Positions 40,537 to 48,477 of a DNA stretch of 48,767 bases are shown here, piece by piece (within the stretch, counting starts at the first letter, position 1; each line of letters opens with the position of its first letter). The notes under the pieces were generated by a model, which saw nothing but the letters and a program-made list of their open reading frames with translations, did not search any database and was not told where the DNA came from. The position numbers and the translations under genes are program-made. The DNA comes from Micromonospora yasonensis (lineage in GTDB: Bacteria; Actinomycetota; Actinomycetes; Mycobacteriales; Micromonosporaceae): the NCBI RefSeq assembly GCF_026013475.1, contig NZ_JAPDPH010000029.1:1-48767 (forward strand). The letters run 5' to 3'.

Positions 40537-43086
40537 ATGAGCCGAACCGACGGACGACATGACGCTGGGACCGATCGGCGCCTCGTGGCGCTCGTCGGTC
40601 TCACTGTCGTCCTCGCGTCGGCAGTGGCCACCGTCGCAGCGGTCTCCCTGGCACGGCACCCACCTAGCTCCGTTCGCGACGTCGGGACGTTCGTCACGCT
40701 GATCTTTATGATCACGGTCGGTGGCATCGTCAAGACCTCCGTCCGGATCCGGTCGACGAACCTCGCCATCGCATGGGTCGAGACCGCCATCGTCATCGGC
40801 GTCGCGATTGCGCCAGGCTCGTGGGTCATTCTCAGCACCGCCGCAGCCGTTGCCATCGTCTACGTGATGCTGCGGCTACCAGTCATCAAGACGGTCTTCA
40901 GCATCGGCAAGAACGTGCTGATCGCCGGAGCCATGGTCGCGGTCGCCCGGTCCCTCGACTGGCCCTCCCCGTCGGTCAGAACCCTCATCGGCACCCTAGG
41001 AATCGTCTACCTCGTCGCAGCGTTGCTCGACGATCTGCTTGCCATGCCGGTGATTGCACTCGCCTCGGGAACGCCGATCTCCCGGCAGTTCCGCACCAAC
41101 CTCGACCTGCGGATCGCAGGCTTCGCGGTCCGGTTCGTCGTGGCAGCCTGCACCGTACTCATCCTCCGAGCTGACCCACGGCTTCTACTCGCCGTGCCAC
41201 CGCTGGTGCTCAGCCTGCACCTGGCCTACTCCACCCGGTTTCGCACCCGCACCGAGCAGCAGGCCTGGCAGCGGCTCGCCCGGACCACCGACGCCCTCAA
41301 CGTCGTCGACCTCGACCAGGTGCTCACCACCGCCGTCACCCAGGCCGCCGAGCTCTTCTCCGCCGACGAGGTCGAGATCGAGCTGCGCGACGGCCCGCGC
41401 ACGGTCCGCGGTGGTACCGGCGGCATCGCCTACGACGGAGAGGCCCCGAAGCCCAGCGCGGTGACCGGCACGATCGTCCCGGTCGCGCTGGAGGGACACG
41501 AACGAACCGTCGACCTCGGCGTGCTGCGGCTGCGCTTCGCCGGCCCGGTGCAGCTCTCCGAGCGGGAGCAGTACACCCTGCGTACCTTCGCCTCGGCGCT
41601 GTGCACCGCGGTCCGCAACGCGCAGGCGTACGCCGAGCTGGCCCGGATCGCCGAGGAGCACGCGTACGCGGCCACCCACGACGCGCTGACCGGGCTCTCC
41701 AACCGCCGGCATCTGCTCGACGAGGGCACCGAGCAGCTCACCAACCGGCACGCCGACGGGGTCACCGCGCTGGTGCTGATCGACCTCAACCACTTCAAGG
41801 AGGTCAACGACACCCTCGGGCACGGCGCCGGCGACCAGGTGCTGACGCAGGTCGCCGACCGGTTGCGGGCGGCGGCCAACCCCGGTGACCTGGTGGCCCG
41901 GCTCGGCGGCGACGAGTTCGCCGTCCTGCTGCGCGGCCTGCCCGCCCCGGCGGTCGCGGCGCACCGCGCCGAGTCACTCCTCGGCGCGCTGCACGAGCCG
42001 CTCGAACTCGACGGTATGCGGATCAGCGTGGAGGCCAGCGGCGGGATCGCCGTCGCGCCGGCCAGCGGCGGGATGCCCGAGCTGCTCCGCCGCGCCGACG
42101 TGGCGATGTACCAGGCCAAGCGGGCCGGCCAGCGGATCTCCACGTACGCTCCGACCCGCGACACCGCCGACCTGGGCCGGCTCACCCTGGGCGGCGAGTT
42201 GCCCCGCGCGGTGGCCGACCACGAGTTCACCGTCACCTTCCAGCCGATCGTCGACCTGGCCAGCGGCGCGGCCATTGGCGCGGAGGCGCTGGCCCGCTGG
42301 CACCACCCGACCCACGGCATGATCGATCCGCTGCGGTTCCTGGAGGCGGTGGAACGCTCGGGGCTGCTGCCCGCGTTCGCGGAGACGATCCTCGATCAGG
42401 CGCTGATCGCGGCCAGCACCTGGCGGGCGGCCGGGTTCGACCTGCCGGTGTCGGTGAACGTGTCGCCGCGCAGCCTGCTCGACCCCCGCTTCCCCGGGGC
42501 GGTGCTGGCCCGGCTGCGGGCGCACGACCTGCCGCCCGACCGGCTGGTGCTGGAACTGACCGAGACCCTCACGCTCAGCCAGCTCGACGTGGTCGACCAG
42601 GTCCTCAGTCGGCTCCGCGACTCCGGCGTACGACTGGCCCTGGACGACTTCGGCACCGGCTACTCCTCGCTCTCCCTGCTCTCGCGCATCCCCGTGCACG
42701 AGCTGAAGATCGACCGCAGCTTCGTCGCCGCCATGGACGGCGCGCCCGAGGCCGCCGCGGTGATCCGCTCGACGCTGGACCTGGGCCGCAGCCTCGACCT
42801 GACCGTGGTCGCCGAAGGTGTGGAGAACGAACCGCAGCGGCGGGCGCTCTGGGAGCTGGGCTGCGTCGCCGGGCAGGGTCATCTCTTCGCCCGGCCGCTG
42901 CCGGTGGGCGCGCTGCTCGCCGCCCTCCAGCGGGGTGCGGGCGGGCGACCGGGCAGCCTCGCCGCGCCGCTGCACGACGAGGCCGCCGTGATCCGCCTGC
43001 CCGGCCGCCGCACCGGCGGGCGCGGTCGCGCCGCGACGCCGACCTCCGGCGCCGGCCAGACCGCTGACGAGCCCCGCCGCCGCTGA
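40537..43086 (+). CDS. Membrane GAF-GGDEF-EAL cyclic-di-GMP protein
   Basis: The 849-residue protein has about six N-terminal transmembrane helices (residues 15-215), a GAF-like region (about 235-365), a diguanylate cyclase domain (about 375-540) and an EAL phosphodiesterase domain (about 560-810). GGDEF is intact (457-461, RLGGDEFAVL) with DLNHFKEVND. The inhibitory RxxD site is NPGD, so product feedback is probably lost. EAL is intact (583-585, GAEALARWHHP), with DDFGTGYSSL, KIDRSFV and AEGVEN. Both activities could be present. ATG 40537 has GGAG 4 nt upstream. The first 650 bp use lower-GC codons than the rest, hinting at a mosaic origin. The Arg/Gly tail (about 815-849) is unusual. Confidence 0.92.
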   Translation: MSRTDGRHDAGTDRRLVALVGLTVVLASAVATVAAVSLARHPPSSVRDVGTFVTLIFMITVGGIVKTSVRIRSTNLAIAWVETAIVIGVAIAPGSWVILSTAAAVAIVYVMLRLPVIKTVFSIGKNVLIAGAMVAVARSLDWPSPSVRTLIGTLGIVYLVAALLDDLLAMPVIALASGTPISRQFRTNLDLRIAGFAVRFVVAACTVLILRADPRLLLAVPPLVLSLHLAYSTRFRTRTEQQAWQRLARTTDALNVVDLDQVLTTAVTQAAELFSADEVEIELRDGPRTVRGGTGGIAYDGEAPKPSAVTGTIVPVALEGHERTVDLGVLRLRFAGPVQLSEREQYTLRTFASALCTAVRNAQAYAELARIAEEHAYAATHDALTGLSNRRHLLDEGTEQLTNRHADGVTALVLIDLNHFKEVNDTLGHGAGDQVLTQVADRLRAAANPGDLVARLGGDEFAVLLRGLPAPAVAAHRAESLLGALHEPLELDGMRISVEASGGIAVAPASGGMPELLRRADVAMYQAKRAGQRISTYAPTRDTADLGRLTLGGELPRAVADHEFTVTFQPIVDLASGAAIGAEALARWHHPTHGMIDPLRFLEAVERSGLLPAFAETILDQALIAASTWRAAGFDLPVSVNVSPRSLLDPRFPGAVLARLRAHDLPPDRLVLELTETLTLSQLDVVDQVLSRLRDSGVRLALDDFGTGYSSLSLLSRIPVHELKIDRSFVAAMDGAPEAAAVIRSTLDLGRSLDLTVVAEGVENEPQRRALWELGCVAGQGHLFARPLPVGALLAALQRGAGGRPGSLAAPLHDEAAVIRLPGRRTGGRGRAATPTSGAGQTADEPRRR

Positions 43087-43216
43087 ACCGGCCGCCACCG
43101 CCGGAATCGCCGCGCACGGAACCTCTCCAGGATGGCCGGCCAACGCCCGGTCGAGTCGCGAGCGGGGGAGCGAGCGCCGCGCTGCCGGTCGGACGGCGTC
43201 TGCCAGACTGGCCGGC

Positions 43217-44569
43217 GTGACCGCCGACCCCGACCGGCCCGCCCCCGCCACCCGCCGCTGGCAGGCCGTGGATTCCGCCGCCGGCGGCCTCGCCCTCGAC
43301 CTGGGCCTCTACGCCGTGTCGGCGGTCTTCGCCGCAGTGACCGCCGGCACCTCCACCTTGACCCCGCACCGCGCCTGGGGTGCCATCGCCGCCGTCGGCT
43401 ACCTGCTGGCGGCGCTCCTGGTGACCGGCCAACTCCTCGCCCGGCGCGGCCACCTCGGTCCGGCCCTGGCCGGGCTGCCCGCCCGGTGGGCGGTCGCCGG
43501 GCTCGCCTGGGCCGCCACCGCGCTGCTGCCGATCGTGACGCAGAGCGCCCAGCGGGCGGCGGGGCGTACCGACCGGGCGCAGGAGGAAGTGGTGGTGGTC
43601 GAGCACGCCGGTGCTCGGCTCGTCGAACACGGCACCCCCTACCTGGGCCATGACGCGATCGCCGCGCTCCCGCCGGCCGAACAACTGCTCGGTTACACGC
43701 CGTACCAGCCGGGGATGGCGCTGTTCGGGCTGCCCCGGGCCGCCGCCGACGCCTGGTGGACCGACGCCCGGGTCTGGTTCGCCCTGGTCACCGCGCTGGT
43801 GCTGGCCGCCGCGGTGGCGGCCCTGCGCGCCGCGCCCGCCCCCGACGCACCCCGCCGGGACGCCGCCGTGCTGCGCGGCGTGCAGGCGGCCACCGTCCTG
43901 CCGATCTGCGCGCTCACCCTGGCCACCGGCGGCGACGATCTGCCCGTACTCGCGCTCTGCCTGCTCGGGCTGGCCCTCGCTGCCGCTGGTCGGCCCGGTC
44001 GGGCCGGCCTGGCCGTCGGGGTGGCCGGCGCGCTGAAGCTCTTCGCCTGGCCGGTGGCGCTCGTGCTGATCTGCTGGGCGGTCACCCGCCGGGCCGGCCT
44101 GCGTACCGCTCTCGGCGCCGTCGGCCTGCCGGTGCTCGCCCTGCTCCCCGTCCTGCTGGTCGACCGGGACGCCCTGGTCGAGAACGTGCTGCGCTTCCCG
44201 CTCGGGCACGGGCTGGTGACCAGCCCCGCCCAGTCCCCGTTCCCCGGTCACCTGATCGCCGCCGCGCTGCCCGCCGGCCGGGTCATCGCCGCCGCGCTGC
44301 TGGTCGCGGTGGGCGTGGCGATCGCCGTCCGGCTGCTGCGCCGCCCGCCGCGCACCGCCGCCGCCACCGCACTGATCTGCGGGTACGGGCTGCTCGCGGC
44401 GATCCTGCTGATGCCCTCGACCCGGTTCGGTTACCTGCTCTACCCGGTCGCCCTGCTGGTGCTGGCCCCCGCGCTGGCGCTCGCCGAAAACCCGCGCCCG
44501 CCGGCCGGTGCCGGCCCGACCGGCTTCCGGAACTCCCGGACGCGGCCCGCCGGCAGGGCGTACACCTGA
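43217..44569 (+). CDS. GT87-like integral membrane protein
   Basis: The 450-residue protein has about eleven hydrophobic segments and weak resemblance to GT87/DUF2029 mannosyltransferases: EEVVVVEHAGARLVEHGTPYLG (near residue 120), LGYTPYQPGMALFGLPRA, LALAAAGRPGRAGLAVGVAGALKLFAWPVALVLI, and ILLMPSTRFGYLLYPVALLVL. The FDxxxYH region seen in the gene at 32450 is not clear, so the catalytic role is uncertain. GTG 43217 has CAGACT 7 nt before it (43204-43209), a weak -10. The stop is 4 bp before the next ATG. Confidence 0.68.
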   Translation: MTADPDRPAPATRRWQAVDSAAGGLALDLGLYAVSAVFAAVTAGTSTLTPHRAWGAIAAVGYLLAALLVTGQLLARRGHLGPALAGLPARWAVAGLAWAATALLPIVTQSAQRAAGRTDRAQEEVVVVEHAGARLVEHGTPYLGHDAIAALPPAEQLLGYTPYQPGMALFGLPRAAADAWWTDARVWFALVTALVLAAAVAALRAAPAPDAPRRDAAVLRGVQAATVLPICALTLATGGDDLPVLALCLLGLALAAAGRPGRAGLAVGVAGALKLFAWPVALVLICWAVTRRAGLRTALGAVGLPVLALLPVLLVDRDALVENVLRFPLGHGLVTSPAQSPFPGHLIAAALPAGRVIAAALLVAVGVAIAVRLLRRPPRTAAATALICGYGLLAAILLMPSTRFGYLLYPVALLVLAPALALAENPRPPAGAGPTGFRNSRTRPAGRAYT

Positions 44570-44573
44570 GGAC

Positions 44574-45206
44574 ATGACCACCTACCGCGATCGGGCCGAG
44601 GCGGGCCAGCGGCTCGCCGACCACCTCACCGAACTCACCGGACGGCCGGACGCCATCGTTCTCGGCCTGGTCCGCGGCGGCGTGGAGGTCGCCCGGGTGA
44701 TCGCCGAACGGCTCGGCGTGCCCATGGACGTGCTCGTGGTCCGCAAGCTCGGCGTGCCGTACGCACCCGAGGTGGCGTACGGGGCGCTCGGCCCCGGCGG
44801 GGTGCAGGTGCTCAACGCGATGGTCGCCGACCGGCTCAGTGACGCCGACAAGACCCAGGTACGGCAGCGGGAGCAGGCCGAACTGGACCGCCGCGAGAGC
44901 CTCTACCGGGCCGGCCGCCCGCCGCTCGACCTCACCGGGCGGGCCGCGGTCATCGTCGACGACGGGCTGGCCACCGGTGCCACCGCCCGGGCCGCCGTGC
45001 AGGTCGCCCGCCACCTGGGCGCGGCCCGGGTCATCGTGGCCGTGCCGGTCGGCTCCCGGGAGGCGTACGAGATGCTCGCCGCCGAGGCCGACCAGGTGGT
45101 CATCCTGGAGACCCCGCCCGACTTCATGGCGGTCGGCGCGTACTACGAGGACTTCCACGAGGTCTCCGACAACGAGGTGACGGAAACGCTCAAGGCCACC
45201 GCGTGA
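44574..45206 (+). CDS. Phosphoribosyltransferase family protein
   Basis: The 210-residue protein has the type I PRTase fold. YRDRAEAGQRLADHL at the start and VLGLVRGGVEVARVIAERLGVPMDVLVVRKLGVPYAPEVAYGAL are followed by the PRPP-binding loop VIVDDGLATGATARAAVQ. FMAVGAYYEDFHEVSDNEV near the end is characteristic of the group often annotated as putative phosphoribosyltransferase (COG1926). The base acceptor is unknown. ATG 44574 follows the previous stop by 4 bp, with GAGG at the junction, so the genes are coupled. Confidence 0.9.
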   Translation: MTTYRDRAEAGQRLADHLTELTGRPDAIVLGLVRGGVEVARVIAERLGVPMDVLVVRKLGVPYAPEVAYGALGPGGVQVLNAMVADRLSDADKTQVRQREQAELDRRESLYRAGRPPLDLTGRAAVIVDDGLATGATARAAVQVARHLGAARVIVAVPVGSREAYEMLAAEADQVVILETPPDFMAVGAYYEDFHEVSDNEVTETLKATA

Positions 45207-45229
45207 GTCCACCGGGTACCGTCGGTGCC

Positions 45230-45610
45230 ATGCAGCTCACCTGCCCGAAGTGTCACGGAGACATGCGCCAGTACGAGCGCAGCGGAGTCATCATCGACCA
45301 GTGCGGCGAGTGCCGCGGCATTTTCCTCGACCGCGGCGAACTCGAGAAGCTGTTCGAGGCCGAGGCGAACTGGAACCAGCAGCACGCCGGCCCGCCGCAG
45401 GGGGCCCAGGCGGCCGGCGGCTACACCCCGCCACCGCCACCGCCCGCCGCCCCGCACCAGCCCGGGTACGGCACCGTTCCGCCGCCCCCTCCGCCGCCGC
45501 CCGGCCACGGCTACGCCCAGCCCGCCTACGGGCACGGCCAGCACTACGGCTACCACGGTCACTACCGACGGAAGAAGCACCACGGCTTCCTCGGCGAACT
45601 CTTCGACTGA
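45230..45610 (+). CDS. TFIIB-type zinc-ribbon protein
   Basis: The 126-residue protein has a zf-TFIIB-type zinc ribbon at the start: CPKCHGDM at 5-12 and CGECRGIFLDRGELEKLFE near 25-43, giving four cysteine ligands. A long Pro/Gly/His/Tyr-rich tail follows (PPPPPP runs and GHG/HYGYHGHY), ending in KKHHGFLGELFD. The role is unknown; such small proteins are common in actinobacteria. TACCGT (45217-45222) lies 7 nt before the ATG, so the message is probably leaderless. The histidine-rich tail might bind metal. Confidence 0.85.
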   Translation: MQLTCPKCHGDMRQYERSGVIIDQCGECRGIFLDRGELEKLFEAEANWNQQHAGPPQGAQAAGGYTPPPPPPAAPHQPGYGTVPPPPPPPPGHGYAQPAYGHGQHYGYHGHYRRKKHHGFLGELFD

Positions 45611-45676
45611 CCGGTGCGGCGGGCCGGGCCGACCACCGGCCCGGCCCGCCCACCGTGGTGCCCGCCCGGCACCGCC

Positions 45677-46105
45677 GTGGCAGGCTGCACCCACGACCGA
45701 GATCCGGCAGCACGAGGGGCGTACGACGGCATCACCGCCGTGGTCAGCGGGCTGGACGACGCCGACCTGCAACGACCGACCCGCTGCCGCGGCTGGCTCG
45801 TCGCCGACCTCCTCTTCCACGTCCTCTGCGACGCCCAGCGGGCCCTGGTCGCGCTGGCCAGCCCGGCCGAGGGCCCGGCCGACGTGGACGACGTCAGCTA
45901 CTGGCGGGCCTTCGCCGGCGGCAGCAGCGACGCCACCCGCGTCGCGGTGGCCACCATGGACGGTCTGCTCAGCGACGACGCCGTCCGACCGGCCGGCTGG
46001 AACGACCCGGAATACCTGCTCAAGGCCACCGGCCGGCTGCCGCTCAGCGACCGCGACCGGCGCGACCTGGGCGAGGCTGCCGGCTGGTTCCCGCTGCTCG
46101 GCTGA
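45677..46105 (+). pseudogene. Maleylpyruvate isomerase-like (MDMPI) protein with internal deletion
   Basis: The N-terminal part, AYDGITAVVSGLDDADLQRPT, CRGWLVADLLFHVLCDAQRALVALASP and DVDDVSYWRAF, matches mycothiol-dependent maleylpyruvate isomerase-type proteins. The C-terminal part, VAVATMDGLLSDDAVRPAGW, LLKATGRLPLSDRDRRDLGE and WFPLLG, matches the end of the same family. They are joined at GGSSDATRV, near 45920-45945, so about 90 residues of the middle (including the usual HLDL/metal-binding region) are missing. The frame is still open (142 residues from GTG 45677; no good ATG or ribosome site). It is either an inactive remnant or a reduced protein. The pattern is from recall of the family, not an alignment. 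Confidence 0.6.
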
Positions 46106-46119
46106 CTCCTGCTGCCCGG

Positions 46120-46608
46120 TCAGTCCGGTACCGCACCGCCGCTGACATTGGCCACCGTGCCGGTCATTCCGCTCGCCCGGTCCGATGCCAGGAACGCCGC
46201 CACCTCGGCCACCTCCGCCACCGTCAACGCCCGGCCCAGCGGGCTCCCCGCCGACACCAGCTCCAGCAACCGGTCGGGGTACGGCTGCAACCACGGCACC
46301 GCCACGAGCGGCGGCACCCCGGCCGACCCGGCCGGCCGGCGGGACTGCCGCTCCAGGTGGTCGAGGCAGGCGTTGGTGGCGATCCGGTAGAGCCAGGCCC
46401 GGAGGGAGGCCCGCCCCTGCCAGGTCTCCCGCCGTCGCCAGGCCCGCAGGAACGTCTCCTGCACCAGGTCCTCCGACTCGTCGTACGAGCCGAGCATCCG
46501 GTAGCAGTGCACCCGCAGCTCACCGCGGTGCCGCTCGGTCACCCGGGCGAAGGCGACCTCGTCGCCCGCCGCCACGGCCTCGTCCTCGGTGCGTCCCGTC
46601 GCCCGCAT
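46120..46608 (-). pseudogene. Sigma-70 region 2 / SDR C-terminus chimera
   Basis: Residues about 15-115 are an ECF-type sigma factor region 2: EVAFARVTERHRGELRVHCY, RMLGSYDESEDLVQETFLRAWR, and SLRAWLYRIATNACLDHLER, followed by the VPWLQPYPDRLLEL segment typical just before region 4. From residue about 120 the sequence switches to the C terminus of a short-chain dehydrogenase: SPLGRALTVAEVAEVAAFLASDRAS and GMTGTVANVSGGAVPD. Sigma region 4 and nearly all of the SDR are missing. The junction is near 46240-46270. A deletion that fused two neighbouring genes in frame is the simplest explanation. ATG 46608 with GGAGG 8 nt upstream is the best start. Promoter recognition should be impaired. Confidence 0.75.
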
Positions 46609-46678
46609 CGGATCACCCTCCGTCTCGTCGTCCTCCTTGAGACGGCTTCCGGTCCGGAAAGTCATCGCCCGACACGGG

Positions 46679-48082
46679 TCAGACGATGGCCATGTCGACG
46701 AAGCGGGACAGGTGCAGCTGGGCGGCCACGGTCACGGTGTCGGTCGGACCGTTCCGGTGTTTTGCCACGATGAAGTCCGCCTCTCCGGCACGCGGCGACT
46801 CCTTGTCGTAGTAGTCGTCGCGATGGAGAAGGATGACAACGTCGGCATCTTGCTCAATCGAGCCAGATTCCCGCAGGTCGGACAGCTGCGGGCGCTTGTC
46901 GGTGCGTTGCTCGGGACCGCGGTTCAGCTGGCTCACCGCGATCACCGGGCACTCGACCTCCTTGGCCAGCAGCTTGAGGCCACGGGACAGGTCGGCGACC
47001 TCCTGCTGCCGGCTCTCGGTGCGCTTCGGTGAGGTCATCAGCTGGAGATAGTCGACCACGATCAGCTTGAGGTCGTGCTTCTGCTTGAGCCGCCGCGCCT
47101 TGGACCGGATCTCCATCAGGTTCATGCTCGGCGTGTCGTCGACGAAGAGTGGCGCCTCGCTAATCTCGCCCATGCAGCGGGCCAGCTTGGTCCAGTCGTC
47201 GTCGGAGAGCTGGCCGCTGCGCAGCACATGCAGCGGCACGCGGGCCTCGGCCGAGAGGAGTCGCATGACGATCTCGACCTTGCTCATTTCCAGCGAGAAG
47301 ATCGCCGACGCATGGTTGTAGCGAATCGACGCATTTCGGGCAAAGTCCATAGATGCGGTCGATTTTCCCAGACCAGGCCTGCCTGCCACGATGATGAGTT
47401 GGCCCGGGTGCAGGCCGTTCAGCAGCCGGTCGAGGTCGCTGAAGCCGGTCGGCACGCCGGTCATCACGCCGCCCTGGGCGCCCACGGCCTCGATCTCGTC
47501 CAGCGTCGGCTGGAGCATGTCGGCCAGCACGGCGAAGTCCTCGCTGACCCGCTTCTCGGTGACCTCGTAGACGGCCTGCTGGGCCAGGTCGACCACGTCG
47601 TCGACGTCCCGGCTGCCGCCCTGGCCGGTGCCGTACCCGAGCTGGACGATCTTCGTGCCGGCCTCGACCAGCCGGCGCAGCACCGCACGCTCGCCGACGA
47701 TGCGCGCGTAGTAGGCGGCGTTGGCGGCGGTGGGCACGCTGGCGATCAGCGTATGCAGGTACGGTGCGCCACCGATCCGGGCCAGGTCGCCGGAGTCGGC
47801 CAGGGCCGCCGCGACGGTGATCGGGTCGGCGGGCTCGCCTCGGCCGTAGATGTCGAGGATCGCGTCGAAGACGGTGGCGTGCACCGGGCGGTAGAAGTCG
47901 TTGGACTTCAGGATCTCGACGACGTCGGCGATGGCGTCCTTGGAGAGCAGCATGCCGCCGAGGACGCACTGCTCGGCGGCCACGTCCTGGGGCGGGGTCT
48001 TCTCGAACGGCGCGTCCCGCTGCGGCGGTGCGGACGACGGCCCCCCGGTCCGCTCCGTCCGCTGGTCGTCGGTGACCGACAC
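46679..48082 (-). CDS. dnaB: Replicative DNA helicase DnaB
   Basis: The 467-residue protein has the N-terminal DnaB domain (PPQDVAAEQCVLGGMLLSKDAIADVVEIL, DIYGRGEPADPITVAAAL) and the RecA-like helicase domain: Walker A AGRPGLGKSTASMDFA, IFSLEMSKVEIVMRLLS, Walker B KLIVVDYLQLM, ISQLNRGPEQR-type motif VSQLNRGPEQR, and DLRESGSIEQDADVVILLHR. No intein interrupts it. GTG 48082 with AGGGGGG upstream gives the normal length; the frame runs on to 48352 but crosses DnaA-box-like sites. The gene is divergent from an unrecognised gene, and the 395-bp gap carries several DnaA-box-like sequences. Confidence 0.96.
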   Translation of the reverse strand: MSVTDDQRTERTGGPSSAPPQRDAPFEKTPPQDVAAEQCVLGGMLLSKDAIADVVEILKSNDFYRPVHATVFDAILDIYGRGEPADPITVAAALADSGDLARIGGAPYLHTLIASVPTAANAAYYARIVGERAVLRRLVEAGTKIVQLGYGTGQGGSRDVDDVVDLAQQAVYEVTEKRVSEDFAVLADMLQPTLDEIEAVGAQGGVMTGVPTGFSDLDRLLNGLHPGQLIIVAGRPGLGKSTASMDFARNASIRYNHASAIFSLEMSKVEIVMRLLSAEARVPLHVLRSGQLSDDDWTKLARCMGEISEAPLFVDDTPSMNLMEIRSKARRLKQKHDLKLIVVDYLQLMTSPKRTESRQQEVADLSRGLKLLAKEVECPVIAVSQLNRGPEQRTDKRPQLSDLRESGSIEQDADVVILLHRDDYYDKESPRAGEADFIVAKHRNGPTDTVTVAAQLHLSRFVDMAIV

Positions 48083-48477
48083 GGGTCCCCCCTCGCTGCG
48101 TCGGATCGAATCCAGCTCTACCGCCGGGGTGTGACAGGTTTCGGCGGCCCTCCGGTCGATCGGGGGCCACCGCCCGGACGGTCGGAGGGACCACGATACG
48201 GAACCCGAGCTCAGGCCCTCAACAATGCCGGTGGACGAGCCTCGGGACAACCTGTGGACGCCGGGGGCCGGGCATGTGTGCAGGGTGTGCACAAGGTGTG
48301 GAAAACTGCTGGGCAGTTCTGTCCACAAGCACCCTGAGCTGCTGCTTCGCAATCCCCACCCTGTGGACGACAGATTTCGGGTGAAGCCTCTGGGCTGTTC
48401 GTCCCGTACTATCTCTGCGAACGGCTACACCTGGACAGCGGATTGCACTTTCGGTTGAGAAGGGTCACGCTCCGGCC
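48083..48477. other. Intergenic region upstream of dnaB
   Basis: About 395 bp without a convincing gene. It carries DnaA-box-like sites at 48253-48370 and TACTAT at 48408-48413, a good -10 element for the rightward gene. The part next to dnaB (48083-48200) is GC-rich and shows no motif I can name. Confidence 0.5.
48253..48370. promoter_or_regulatory. Cluster of DnaA-box-like sites upstream of dnaB
   Basis: TGTGGAAAA (48297-48305) is the complement of TTTTCCACA, which fits the TTWTNCACA consensus. CTGTCCACA (48319-48327) and TGTGGACGA (48362-48370) differ from the actinobacterial TTGTCCACA by one base, and TGTGGACGC (48253-48261) by two. Four sites within 118 bp in a divergent promoter region suggest DnaA binding, either to regulate dnaB or to titrate DnaA. 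Confidence 0.5.

Noticed and set aside
36950..43217. Secondary-metabolite cluster controlled by the SARP
   Set aside because: None of the neighbouring genes is biosynthetic (no PKS, NRPS, terpene or tailoring enzymes), so the SARP has no local cluster.
46679..48082. Intein in dnaB
   Set aside because: Actinobacterial dnaB often carries inteins, but the helicase motifs here are contiguous and the length is normal.
48083..48477. Chromosomal origin of replication upstream of dnaB
   Set aside because: Only four imperfect DnaA-box-like sites and no dnaA or dnaN neighbours. Actinobacterial origins have many more boxes between dnaA and dnaN.
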